From positions 1 through 62,933 of the forward strand of contig NZ_BMGL01000016.1 of NCBI RefSeq assembly GCF_014640175.1: a stretch of DNA of 62,933 nt, given 5' to 3'. The position numbers were made by a program, and so were the translations under genes. Below, one piece after another: positions 50,667-58,295 of the stretch (the stretch's first letter is position 1; each line of letters opens with the position of its first letter). Source of the DNA: Psychroflexus salis. GTDB taxonomy: Bacteria; Bacteroidota; Bacteroidia; Flavobacteriales; Flavobacteriaceae. The notes under the pieces were generated by a model. That model saw nothing but the letters and a program-made list of their open reading frames with translations. It made no database searches and was not told the DNA's origin.

Positions 50667-52577
50667 TTGAGAAAAATTAAATTATTGGTGTTACAGATTT
50701 TTAGGAAGCTGTCTCAAAACTATGTTCCTAGATCAGTAATTCTACTTATCGATTCATCCATTGTATTTTTAGCTTTACAGCTAACTTTCTTATTAATTGG
50801 TAGTGCTCAACCTCATGCTGAAACTTTGTATTTTCTAAATTTCTCTAAGGAGTTATTTATCATTTTTGGAATTCAATTTTTTTATTTTTTTATTTTCAAT
50901 TCCTACGCTGGTATTGTGCGTTACACAGGTTTTAAAGATGCATTTAGACAATTGCAAACCACTTTATTTACAGTAATTACGGCTTTAATAATCAATCAAA
51001 TTATATTTAAAATTTACAACATTAAGCTTATTGTAGATGCAGGTGTAATCGTCTATGGTTTTATAGCTTTTTCATCTTTATATTTTTTTAGAATCGTTGT
51101 AAAGCGTGCGTACCAAATTATTCAATCTTCAAAAAGTACTTCTAGTGCTTATATTTTAGGAACAGAATTAACCGATGTTGCCATAGCAGAAAGCATTATT
51201 TCGGACACACAGAAAAAATTTGAAATAATTGGTTTTATTTCTGAAAATGATAAGCCTAAAAAAACAAAAATATTTACGCTACCTATTCACAGTTTAAAAG
51301 AGCTTCAAGATAAAGCAAAAAAAGGCACTTGTGTAATTGTATCTGCCGAAAAGCTTCAAGAGTTAAGCCTTTCGGGCAACAATATTATCAATGAACTTTT
51401 AGAGCTCAGCTTGAAAATTTACAAACTCCCCGAACTTCAAGATTGGGATGATAAATCGATTTCTACTGGAATTAAAAAAGTAAATTTAGAAGATTTACTA
51501 CAGCGAAATCCAATTAAGTTAAGCAAAGAAAATCTAAAGAGTTTATACGAGTCGAGGGTGATTCTAGTAACCGGTGCAGGCGGATCTATAGGAAGTGATA
51601 TTGTTAGACAGCTTATTCCATTCAAGCCTAAAAAAATTATTATGTTGGATCAAGCTGAAACGCCATTGCACCACATGAGTGTTTGCTTAGATAAAGAGTA
51701 TCCAGATGTAAATTACGAAAAAGTAATTGCAGATGTAACCAATTTAACTCGTTTAAAGCATGTTTTTGAGAGTTATGCTCCCGAAGTGGTTTTTCATGGT
51801 GCTGCTTACAAACATGTCCCTATGATGGAAGCCAATCCTATTGAAGCTTTAATGGTAAATTACTTGGGGACTAAAAACTTAGTAGATTTATCGCAACAAT
51901 ACAAAGTAAATCGCTTTGTGTTTGTTTCGACAGATAAAGCTGTAAATCCAACTAATATTATGGGTGCGTCTAAACGGAGTGCTGAAATTTATGTACAATC
52001 AGCAAGTCGAAATAAACTTAACTCTACACGGTTTATTACAACACGTTTTGGAAATGTCCTAGGCTCTAATGGTTCGGTAATACCACTTTTTAAAAAGCAA
52101 ATTGAAGCTGGTGGCCCGGTTACAGTTACACATCCAGAAATTACACGTTATTTTATGACTATCGACGAAGCTTGCCAATTGGTACTAGAAGCAGGTGCTA
52201 TGGGTAAAGGTGGCGAAATATTTGTGTTTGATATGGGTAACCCAATTAAAATTATAGAACTAGCCAAACAAATGATTCGTTTATCGGGTTATGTGCCAAA
52301 TGAAGAAATTGAAATTGTTTTTAGTGGGCTACGCCCAGGCGAAAAATTATATGAAGAATTATTGGCTGATAAAGAAAATACACAACCAACTCATCATCAA
52401 AAAATATTAATTGCTAAATCATCTTTTAAATTTGATACCGAAAACTATCAATTAATTGAAGATTTAACCGAAAGTATAAAGTCCTGCGAAACTAAACTAG
52501 CTATTCAGGTATTAAAAACCATCGTACCCGAATACAAGCCAACAGTGTTGAATGTAACTTCAAAAAATGTTAGTTAA
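50667..52577 (+). CDS. Membrane-bound nucleoside-diphosphate-sugar 4,6-dehydratase (CapD/WbpM type)
   Basis: 636 residues from a TTG start. Four N-terminal membrane helices (SVILLIDSSIVFLALQLTFL first) are followed by a Rossmann-like CoA-binding/FlaA1 domain. The dehydratase domain starts near residue 290: VILVTGAGGSIGSDIVRQL, AAYKHVPMMEANP, VSTDKAVNPTNIMGASKRSA. The usual YxxxK is MxxxK, the SMK triad known for WbpM-like long enzymes. It probably makes UDP-4-keto-6-deoxy-HexNAc for surface polysaccharide. The tail overlaps the convergent GAF gene by eight bases. Confidence 0.9.
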   Translation: MRKIKLLVLQIFRKLSQNYVPRSVILLIDSSIVFLALQLTFLLIGSAQPHAETLYFLNFSKELFIIFGIQFFYFFIFNSYAGIVRYTGFKDAFRQLQTTLFTVITALIINQIIFKIYNIKLIVDAGVIVYGFIAFSSLYFFRIVVKRAYQIIQSSKSTSSAYILGTELTDVAIAESIISDTQKKFEIIGFISENDKPKKTKIFTLPIHSLKELQDKAKKGTCVIVSAEKLQELSLSGNNIINELLELSLKIYKLPELQDWDDKSISTGIKKVNLEDLLQRNPIKLSKENLKSLYESRVILVTGAGGSIGSDIVRQLIPFKPKKIIMLDQAETPLHHMSVCLDKEYPDVNYEKVIADVTNLTRLKHVFESYAPEVVFHGAAYKHVPMMEANPIEALMVNYLGTKNLVDLSQQYKVNRFVFVSTDKAVNPTNIMGASKRSAEIYVQSASRNKLNSTRFITTRFGNVLGSNGSVIPLFKKQIEAGGPVTVTHPEITRYFMTIDEACQLVLEAGAMGKGGEIFVFDMGNPIKIIELAKQMIRLSGYVPNEEIEIVFSGLRPGEKLYEELLADKENTQPTHHQKILIAKSSFKFDTENYQLIEDLTESIKSCETKLAIQVLKTIVPEYKPTVLNVTSKNVS

Positions 52578-53061
52578 ATATAGGATAGGTATTTTTGGCT
52601 TTAATGTAGTTGCTTACTTTTTTATTTACATAAGTTAACAGTTCTTCATCTGCTTTGGTAAATGCATTTAAGGTATTCGAGTCTATATCTATCTGACCAA
52701 TATTTTCTTCGTTATAAAAAAGCGGAATTACAATTTCAGACTTTACATTAATGTTACAAGCTATGTAATTGTCTTGCGCATGTACATTATCTACAATAAA
52801 ATTTTGATGGCTTTCTGCAACTTGACCACATATGCCTTTTCCAAAAGGAATTATTTCGTGGTCGGTGGGCAAGCCTGCAAATGCCTTTAATTTTAGTTCT
52901 TTTTTATTGCCATTTTTAAAATAAAAACCGACCCAATCGTAATGCTCAACTTCTTTTTTTAAGGTTTCGCAAATACGAGTTAGTAGCTCGTTAAAATTTA
53001 AATTGCTTTCAAAAAGCTTATTTAGAGTTGTATATAATTTTTCCAATTTTTTTTTTTGCAA
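52570..53061 (-). CDS. GAF-domain protein resembling free methionine-(R)-sulfoxide reductase
   Basis: 163 residues. The single GAF domain has WVGFYFKNGNKKELKLKAF, IPFGKGICGQVAESHQ, YIACNINVKSEIVIPLFYN and IGQIDIDSNTLNAFT, as in fRMsr (YebR). Two of the three Cys of that enzyme can be placed (GICG and IAC). The third, normally about ten residues before GICG, is not there. It may use a different resolving thiol. Its start faces xrtF, with the gap holding both promoters. Confidence 0.85.
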   Translation of the reverse strand: MQKKKLEKLYTTLNKLFESNLNFNELLTRICETLKKEVEHYDWVGFYFKNGNKKELKLKAFAGLPTDHEIIPFGKGICGQVAESHQNFIVDNVHAQDNYIACNINVKSEIVIPLFYNEENIGQIDIDSNTLNAFTKADEELLTYVNKKVSNYIKAKNTYPIFN

Positions 53062-53134
53062 AAGTATTGATATTTCACCCGAAGTAGTTTTTTTTAATTC
53101 CCTATTTTTGTTAAACTATTTTAAATCTATTCAA

Positions 53135-53701
53135 TTGAAGTTTTCATTTATTCAAAAAAATAAAGCTGTTCTTAAATTTCTTGCAATTTTTTTTGGGAGC
53201 TATCTTATGCTGGCTGGTGTTTACAAATTATACTTGCATTTAAGTGAATCTAGTGCCTATTTTCCAGATTATATTACAGCTTTAGTTGCCGAACAAACCA
53301 AAAGCACACTGCAAGGTTTTGGTTACGAAACATTTAGTTTGGATTATCCTAAAAATAAATCGATTAGAATAGGTATTAAAGATCGTACAGTTATACAGGT
53401 TATTGAAGGCTGTAATGCGGTTAGCGTAATTATTTTGTTTTTATCTTTTGTATTGGCTTTTTTTTCAGGATGGAAAAAAACATTACTTTTTATTTTTGGT
53501 GGAAGTGTATTAATTTATACGCTAAACGTTTTGCGGATTGCCCTTATTACTTTGGGTATTTATTATTACCCAGCTTATACCGATTTTCTTCACGAAATCT
53601 TATTTCCAATTTTTATTTATGGTGTTGTATTTTTACTTTGGATTTTTTGGGTAAAGCAATACCAAAACCCAGAACCTAGCCCAAATGAACAAATCGCTTA
53701 A
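53135..53701 (+). CDS. xrtF: Exosortase family protein XrtF
   Basis: 188 residues from a TTG start. A frame open from 53003 would overlap the divergent GAF gene and adds a non-conserved N-terminus. It is a multi-pass membrane transpeptidase-like enzyme that cuts C-terminal sorting signals. The catalytic triad can be read: Cys93 in VIEGCNAVSVI, Arg134 in NVLRIALITLGIY and His153 in FLHEILFPIFIYG. Helices surround each. The partner gene overlaps the 3' end by 17 bases. The neighbouring sugar dehydratase fits the usual link of exosortases with extracellular polysaccharide. Confidence 0.9.
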   Translation: MKFSFIQKNKAVLKFLAIFFGSYLMLAGVYKLYLHLSESSAYFPDYITALVAEQTKSTLQGFGYETFSLDYPKNKSIRIGIKDRTVIQVIEGCNAVSVIILFLSFVLAFFSGWKKTLLFIFGGSVLIYTLNVLRIALITLGIYYYPAYTDFLHEILFPIFIYGVVFLLWIFWVKQYQNPEPSPNEQIA

Positions 53702-54125
53702 AATAGGTTTAATTATAGTTTGTTTTATATTGCTAGCATTGATTAGAATGTTTCAATCCGAACTATTTAACGATCCGTTTATTGATTTTTATAAAGAAAA
53801 TTACCTGCAAAAACAACCCCCAGAAATTCAACAATTCAGCTTATATTTAAATACGGCTTTTCGGTATTTTTTAAATACTATAATTAGCTTATTTGCTATT
53901 TACATTGCATTTCCCAAAAAGTCTGTTATTAAGTTTTCTGTATTTTTTTATACAGTTGCCTTTGTTTTATTAATGTTGATGAAAATAGTTGTGGTCAATC
54001 AACTTCAACCTGAATTATATAGCCTGCTTTTTTATATTCGACGTTTTTTAATTCAACCGATATTTGTAATTGTTTTGTTGCCTGCTTTTTATTACCAGCA
54101 TAAAATTCAAAAACAGAAAGCATAA
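53685..54125 (+). CDS. Exosortase F system-associated membrane protein
   Basis: 146 residues. It overlaps xrtF by 17 bases. About four membrane helices (IGLIIVCFILLALIRMF first), an extracytoplasmic FNDPFIDFYKENYLQKQPPE region and a late YIRRFLIQPIFVIVLLPAFY block. This matches the small membrane protein that regularly follows XrtF in Flavobacteria. Its role is not established; it may assist substrate recognition. Confidence 0.85.
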   Translation: MNKSLKIGLIIVCFILLALIRMFQSELFNDPFIDFYKENYLQKQPPEIQQFSLYLNTAFRYFLNTIISLFAIYIAFPKKSVIKFSVFFYTVAFVLLMLMKIVVVNQLQPELYSLLFYIRRFLIQPIFVIVLLPAFYYQHKIQKQKA

Positions 54126-54152
54126 AAAAAGCTTGATAATTTTATCAAGCTT
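54124..54152 (-). terminator. Terminator of greA (also usable for the xrtF transcript)
   Basis: A near-palindrome AAGCTTGATAA / TTATCAAGCTT (54129-54139 with 54142-54152; the innermost bases form the loop). The minus strand continues in seven Ts. It serves greA on the minus strand; on the plus strand no T-tract follows. Confidence 0.8.
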
Positions 54153-54174
54153 ATGAAGAATTTAGAGCAGAGAA

Positions 54175-54648
54175 TTACCGATTAACTTCTAAAATTTCGA
54201 AGCTAATTTTTCCATTTGGAACAACAATATCTGCCGTATCGCCTGCTTTTTTGCCCAACAGACCTTTGCCAATAGGGGAGTCTACAGAGATTTTCCCAGA
54301 TTTTAAATCGGCTTCACTTTGTGCAACTAATTTGTAGGTTACGGTTTGTTGATTAGCCATATTTTTAAGTTTAACACTAGAGTGAATAAGCACCTTAGAA
54401 GTATCCAATTGCGACTCATCGATTACACGGGCATTGGCCACTACTTCTTCTAATTTAGAAATACGCATTTCTAGCATGCCTTGTGCTTCTTTAGCTGCAT
54501 CGTATTCAGCATTTTCACTTAAATCTCCTTTATCTCTAGCTTCAGCAATTGCTTGCGAAGCTTTTGGGCGCTCTACGTCGCGAAGTTGGTCTAATTCAGC
54601 TCTTAATTTTTTAAGGCCTTCTTCTGTATAATAAGATACTTTACTCAT
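54175..54648 (-). CDS. greA: Transcription elongation factor GreA
   Basis: 157 residues from the ATG giving MSKVSYYTEEGL; an upstream ATG at 54690 lies within the leader hairpin. It rescues backtracked RNA polymerase by stimulating RNA cleavage. The coiled-coil finger carries the acidic tip DKGDLSENAEYDAAKEAQ (residues about 40-57). The C-terminal domain has VTYKLVAQSEADLKSGKISV and GKGLLGKKAGDTADIVVP. Confidence 0.96.
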   Translation of the reverse strand: MSKVSYYTEEGLKKLRAELDQLRDVERPKASQAIAEARDKGDLSENAEYDAAKEAQGMLEMRISKLEEVVANARVIDESQLDTSKVLIHSSVKLKNMANQQTVTYKLVAQSEADLKSGKISVDSPIGKGLLGKKAGDTADIVVPNGKISFEILEVNR

Positions 54649-54666
54649 AACTTCATCGTTTAATAT

Positions 54667-54700
54667 ATAAAAAATAAAGAATCCCGCCAAAGCAGGATTC
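54667..54700 (-). promoter_or_regulatory. Hairpin plus U-rich tract at the 5' end of the greA mRNA
   Basis: On the minus strand GAATCCTGC pairs with GCGGGATTC (9 bp, one G-U) around a TTTG loop at 54679-54700, followed by TTTATTTTTTAT. The predicted transcription start is near 54700, so the mRNA would begin with this hairpin. It looks like a weak intrinsic terminator placed ahead of greA, or a 5' stability hairpin. Confidence 0.5.
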
Positions 54701-54706
54701 CAATTA

Positions 54707-54714
54707 CAAATGTA
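54707..54714 (-). promoter_or_regulatory. -7 element for greA
   Basis: On the minus strand TACATTTG matches TAnnTTTG, seven bases before the leader hairpin and about 60 before the greA ATG. No clean -33 was seen. Confidence 0.5.
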
Positions 54715-54805
54715 GTAATTTTGTTTTTAATATTCATTTTTACCGCTGAAAGCTTAATGTAATATAAGCTTGTAATTTGGTCGGTATATATTTAATTATT
54801 GGTTT

Positions 54806-55234
54806 ATGAAGAAAATGCTTTTACTTTTTTCAATTATGGTCTTATGTTTTGGCTGTGCAGATGATGATGTTCGTAGAGAAAACCCTTTTTTACTAGACTT
54901 AAGAATTGATGTTACGATCAATACCAACCTGCCACAATACAACAGTTTAAATTTTCCGGGTAATGCTATTTATTTTGGTGGCCAAGGTAACGATGGTATT
55001 ATTGTGGTCAATGCTGGGCCAAACATTTTAGCCTGGGATGCATCTGACCCCAACGAAATACCAAGGGGTTGTACTCGCCTACAAATACAGGGTTTAGTTG
55101 GGCAAAGTACCTGCGAAACACCGAATGCTTACAGTTTAATAGATGGGCAACCTTTAGAAGATGGAAATTTACAATTTGGTTTGTTTAATTACCGCGTTGA
55201 AGAAAACGGAAATGTAATTCGTATATTTAACTAA
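54806..55234 (+). CDS. Small lipoprotein with Rieske-like fold but missing iron-sulfur ligands
   Basis: 142 residues. A lipoprotein signal with lipobox-like CFGCAD spans residues 1-20. The C-terminal half shows the order typical of small Rieske-like proteins: IIVVNAGPNILAWDASDP, then GCTRLQIQ, STCETPNAYSLIDGQPLEDG and YRVEENGNVIRI. The histidine ligands of the CxH and CxxH clusters are absent, so it should not bind a [2Fe-2S] centre. The fold call is from pattern memory. Divergent from greA. Confidence 0.6.
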   Translation: MKKMLLLFSIMVLCFGCADDDVRRENPFLLDLRIDVTINTNLPQYNSLNFPGNAIYFGGQGNDGIIVVNAGPNILAWDASDPNEIPRGCTRLQIQGLVGQSTCETPNAYSLIDGQPLEDGNLQFGLFNYRVEENGNVIRIFN

Positions 55235-55286
55235 AATGAATTTTTAGTTTAAAGCTTTGCTTAGTATTGGTTTTTGTGTATTTAGC

Positions 55287-56273
55287 TTATTTCTGAATAG
55301 GCGTAATTTTACGCTTTTCCCAATTTTCTACTGAAAAATTAATGGCTATTTTTTTACCAACGGAAATGGGTTTATTATGATAAGCAAATACCCTAAGGTT
55401 TTGTAATTCGAGTTCAATTAAATACCGATCGGCTAAAAAATATAAATTTTTCACTTTAGCTTCTAAGTTTTTGTTTGAAGCATTAAGCTTGATTTCGTGT
55501 GGATAAACCACATAATTTTCCGTTGAGTTTCCTCCCATTAATTGGCCGGGAATTAAATTGGTTTCTTCAAACAAAGAAGCTACTTTTAAAGATTTAGGCT
55601 GTTCGTAAAGTGCTTCTGGCGAGCGGTAATCTATCAATCTTCCTTTATACATAACCAAGGTTTGATCTGAAAAGGATAGCATGTCTTTTACATCGTGTGT
55701 TGCAAATAAGCAGGTAATTTTTTCTTTTTTAAGATAGGCAAACAAATCTCTTCTCAGTTTGTTTTTTTTGTATTGGTCAATGTGGCTAAATGGTTCATCT
55801 AAAAGCAATAACTTTGGTTTTTTGGCCAAGGCTTGTGCCAAAGCAACACGTTGTTTTTGTCCACCACTCAAAAACTTCACTTTTGTAGTTGCCAATGCGC
55901 TTAAATCTACGGTATTTAATAAATCTTTACAAATGGCATCATTTTTTTCAGGATACATCCTAGATAAATGTTTTTTTACATTTTCTTCAACACTTGTAAA
56001 AGGCATTAAATCGAATTCTTGAGTTAGTAATTTTACATCATCCAAACCAGGAATTAAATTAAAAGCTGGGCCGAGCACTTTTGTATTGTTCCAATAAATT
56101 TCACCTTCATTTGCATCTAAATTTCCAAAAAGCAAGTGTAACAAGGTGCTTTTTCCACAACCGCTTTCGCCTATTATGGCTACATGTTGACCTTGTTCAA
56201 CTTGAAAACTAATGTTGCTTAGGGTAGATTTTTCTTGAGTGTAAGCAAAGCCAATTTGGTTAACTTGAAGCAT
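55287..56273 (-). CDS. ABC transporter ATP-binding protein, PotA-like, orphan
   Basis: 328 residues. The ATPase domain has Walker A IIGESGCGKSTLL, a Q-loop near KLLTQEFDLMPFTS, signature LSGGQKQRVALAQ and Walker B LLLLDEPFSHID. After residue 230 a TOBE-like domain follows (VVYPHEIKLNASNKNLEAKV). The combination is that of spermidine/putrescine or other polyamine/anion importers. No permease or binding protein is next to it. It starts four bases after the stop of hemB. Confidence 0.88.
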   Translation of the reverse strand: MLQVNQIGFAYTQEKSTLSNISFQVEQGQHVAIIGESGCGKSTLLHLLFGNLDANEGEIYWNNTKVLGPAFNLIPGLDDVKLLTQEFDLMPFTSVEENVKKHLSRMYPEKNDAICKDLLNTVDLSALATTKVKFLSGGQKQRVALAQALAKKPKLLLLDEPFSHIDQYKKNKLRRDLFAYLKKEKITCLFATHDVKDMLSFSDQTLVMYKGRLIDYRSPEALYEQPKSLKVASLFEETNLIPGQLMGGNSTENYVVYPHEIKLNASNKNLEAKVKNLYFLADRYLIELELQNLRVFAYHNKPISVGKKIAINFSVENWEKRKITPIQK

Positions 56274-56277
56274 AAAA

Positions 56278-57264
56278 TTAAAGTAATTTTACAGCATCTT
56301 TAGCAAAATAACTAGCTATTAAACTTGCTCCTGAGCGTTTTATGGCTAATAATTGTTCGAGCATAACGGCATCATGGTCTAACCAAGCTTTTTCTGAAGC
56401 TGCTTTTAGCATTGCATACTCACCACTAACTTGGTATGCCGCTACAGGAACATCTACTGTATTGGCTATATCGCGTACAATATCTAAATAGCATAGACCA
56501 GGTTTTACCATAACTATATCCGCGCCTTCTTCAATGTCGGCTAGGGTTTCTTTAATGGCTTCTTTGCGATTAGCAGGATTCATTTGGTAGGTTTTTTTAT
56601 CTTTTGGAATATTTTTCACATCTACTGGAGCCGAATCTAAAGCATCTCGAAATGGGCCATAAAAAGCCGATGCATATTTGGCTGAATAACTCATAATTCC
56701 GGTATGGTGAAAGCCTTCTTTTTCTAAACGATTACGCATAATTTTAATTCGGCCATCCATCATATCGCTTGGAGCTACAAAATCTGCACCTGCTTTGGCG
56801 TGGCTTAAAGCCATCTCTGCTAAAAAGGAATTGGTTAAATCATTGTCAATTACTCCGTTGTTTACAATTCCGTCATGACCATACATAGAGTAAGGATCTA
56901 ATGCCACATCGGTCATAACTAGCATTTCGGGTACAGTTTGTTTAATGGTGTCTATGGCGCGTTGCATTAAGCCTTTGGGGTTAACAGCTTCTATACCTTT
57001 GTTATCTTTGTATTTCTCTTCTACTTTTACAAATACTAAAACCGATTTTAGACCCATGTTCCAAATCAATTTAATTTCTTTGCTTAAAATATCTAAGCTC
57101 ATTCGGTAATAATCGGGCATAGAAGGAATTTCTTCTTTTATATTTTCGCCTTCAACAACAAACAAAGGCACGATAAAATCGTTTGGACTTATGCTTGTTT
57201 CACTTACTAAATCTCGAATAGCTTGATTGGTTCTTAATCTTCTAAAACGCTGATTAGGATACAT
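56278..57264 (-). CDS. hemB: Delta-aminolevulinic acid dehydratase (porphobilinogen synthase)
   Basis: 328 residues. It joins two 5-aminolevulinates to porphobilinogen in haem synthesis. The Schiff-base lysines are in IMSYSAKYASAFYGPFRDA and VMVKPGLCYLDI. The metal region reads TDVALDPYSMYGHDG, without the three cysteines of the zinc type, so it is the Mg/other-metal class. QMNPANRKEAIKETLADIEE is also typical. It starts three bases after rfbB. Confidence 0.95.
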   Translation of the reverse strand: MYPNQRFRRLRTNQAIRDLVSETSISPNDFIVPLFVVEGENIKEEIPSMPDYYRMSLDILSKEIKLIWNMGLKSVLVFVKVEEKYKDNKGIEAVNPKGLMQRAIDTIKQTVPEMLVMTDVALDPYSMYGHDGIVNNGVIDNDLTNSFLAEMALSHAKAGADFVAPSDMMDGRIKIMRNRLEKEGFHHTGIMSYSAKYASAFYGPFRDALDSAPVDVKNIPKDKKTYQMNPANRKEAIKETLADIEEGADIVMVKPGLCYLDIVRDIANTVDVPVAAYQVSGEYAMLKAASEKAWLDHDAVMLEQLLAIKRSGASLIASYFAKDAVKLL

Positions 57265-57266
57265 AT

Positions 57267-58283
57267 TTATTGTTTTTTCTTGAATACTTCTATATAAAAA
57301 TCTACAGTTTTTTCTATACCAGATTCAAAATTCTCTGCGGCTTTCCAGCCTAAATTATGTTCTAATTTAGATGCATCGATGGCATATCTAAAATCATGGC
57401 CAGGTCTGTCTTTTACGTAGGTAATTAAATCGGTATAGGATTGTTGGTCTGCTCTGGCTTGCTTTACATCTAGCAATTCACATATTTTTTGAGCTATGTA
57501 AATATTGGTTCGCTCATTGCGTCCACCAATATTGTAAGTTTGGCCTAATTTACCAGTATTCATGGTAAGTTCAATTCCTTTACAGTGGTCTAGTACATAC
57601 AACCAATCTCGAATGTTTTTGCCATCGCCATAAATAGGAATAGGCTCTTTAGCCAAAGCTTTTCGAATAATAGTAGGAATTAACTTCTCTTCATGTTGAT
57701 GTGGGCCATAATTATTGGAGCAGTTGGTGGTAACTACAGGCATTCCGTAGGTGTGAAAATAACTTCTTACTAAAAAGTCTGAAGAAGCTTTTGATGCACT
57801 ATACGGACTGTTAGGTGCGTAGGGTGTTTCTTCTGTAAATAAACCAGTTTCACCTAAAGTTCCATAAACTTCATCGGTAGAAACATGAAGGAAACGCGCA
57901 TTTTTAAATTGTTCTTTTAGTTGAAACGGACCATTCATCCATAAACTAAAGGCTTTATGCAATAGGTTGAAGGTTCCTGTAATGTTAGTTTCTATAAAGG
58001 CTTCTGGATTTTTTATGGAATTATCCACATGCGATTCAGCAGCAAAATGAAAGACTTTCTCAAATTGGTATTTTTCAAATAATTTTTCTACTAAATTTTT
58101 ATCGCAAATATCACCTTGTACAAAAGTGTAGTTTTCTGCATCACTTACTAAAACATTTTCTAAATTCCCGGCATAGGTTAATTTGTCTAGGTTTACGTAG
58201 TGAAATTCTTGTTTGGGAACCAGATAGTTTAAAAAGTTAGCGCCAATAAAGCCTGCGCCACCCGTTACTAATGCATATTTCAT
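57267..58283 (-). CDS. rfbB: dTDP-glucose 4,6-dehydratase
   Basis: 338 residues, extended short-chain dehydrogenase. Visible features are VTGGAGFIGANFLNYLV, FHFAAESHVDNSIKNPEAFI, HVSTDEVYGTLGETGLF, the catalytic YSASKASSDFLVRSYF and NIRDWLYVLDHC. It makes dTDP-4-keto-6-deoxyglucose for surface sugars such as rhamnose. The other dTDP-rhamnose genes (rmlA, rmlC, rmlD) are not in the window. Confidence 0.93.
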   Translation of the reverse strand: MKYALVTGGAGFIGANFLNYLVPKQEFHYVNLDKLTYAGNLENVLVSDAENYTFVQGDICDKNLVEKLFEKYQFEKVFHFAAESHVDNSIKNPEAFIETNITGTFNLLHKAFSLWMNGPFQLKEQFKNARFLHVSTDEVYGTLGETGLFTEETPYAPNSPYSASKASSDFLVRSYFHTYGMPVVTTNCSNNYGPHQHEEKLIPTIIRKALAKEPIPIYGDGKNIRDWLYVLDHCKGIELTMNTGKLGQTYNIGGRNERTNIYIAQKICELLDVKQARADQQSYTDLITYVKDRPGHDFRYAIDASKLEHNLGWKAAENFESGIEKTVDFYIEVFKKKQ

Positions 58284-58295
58284 AATTGTAGTTTG

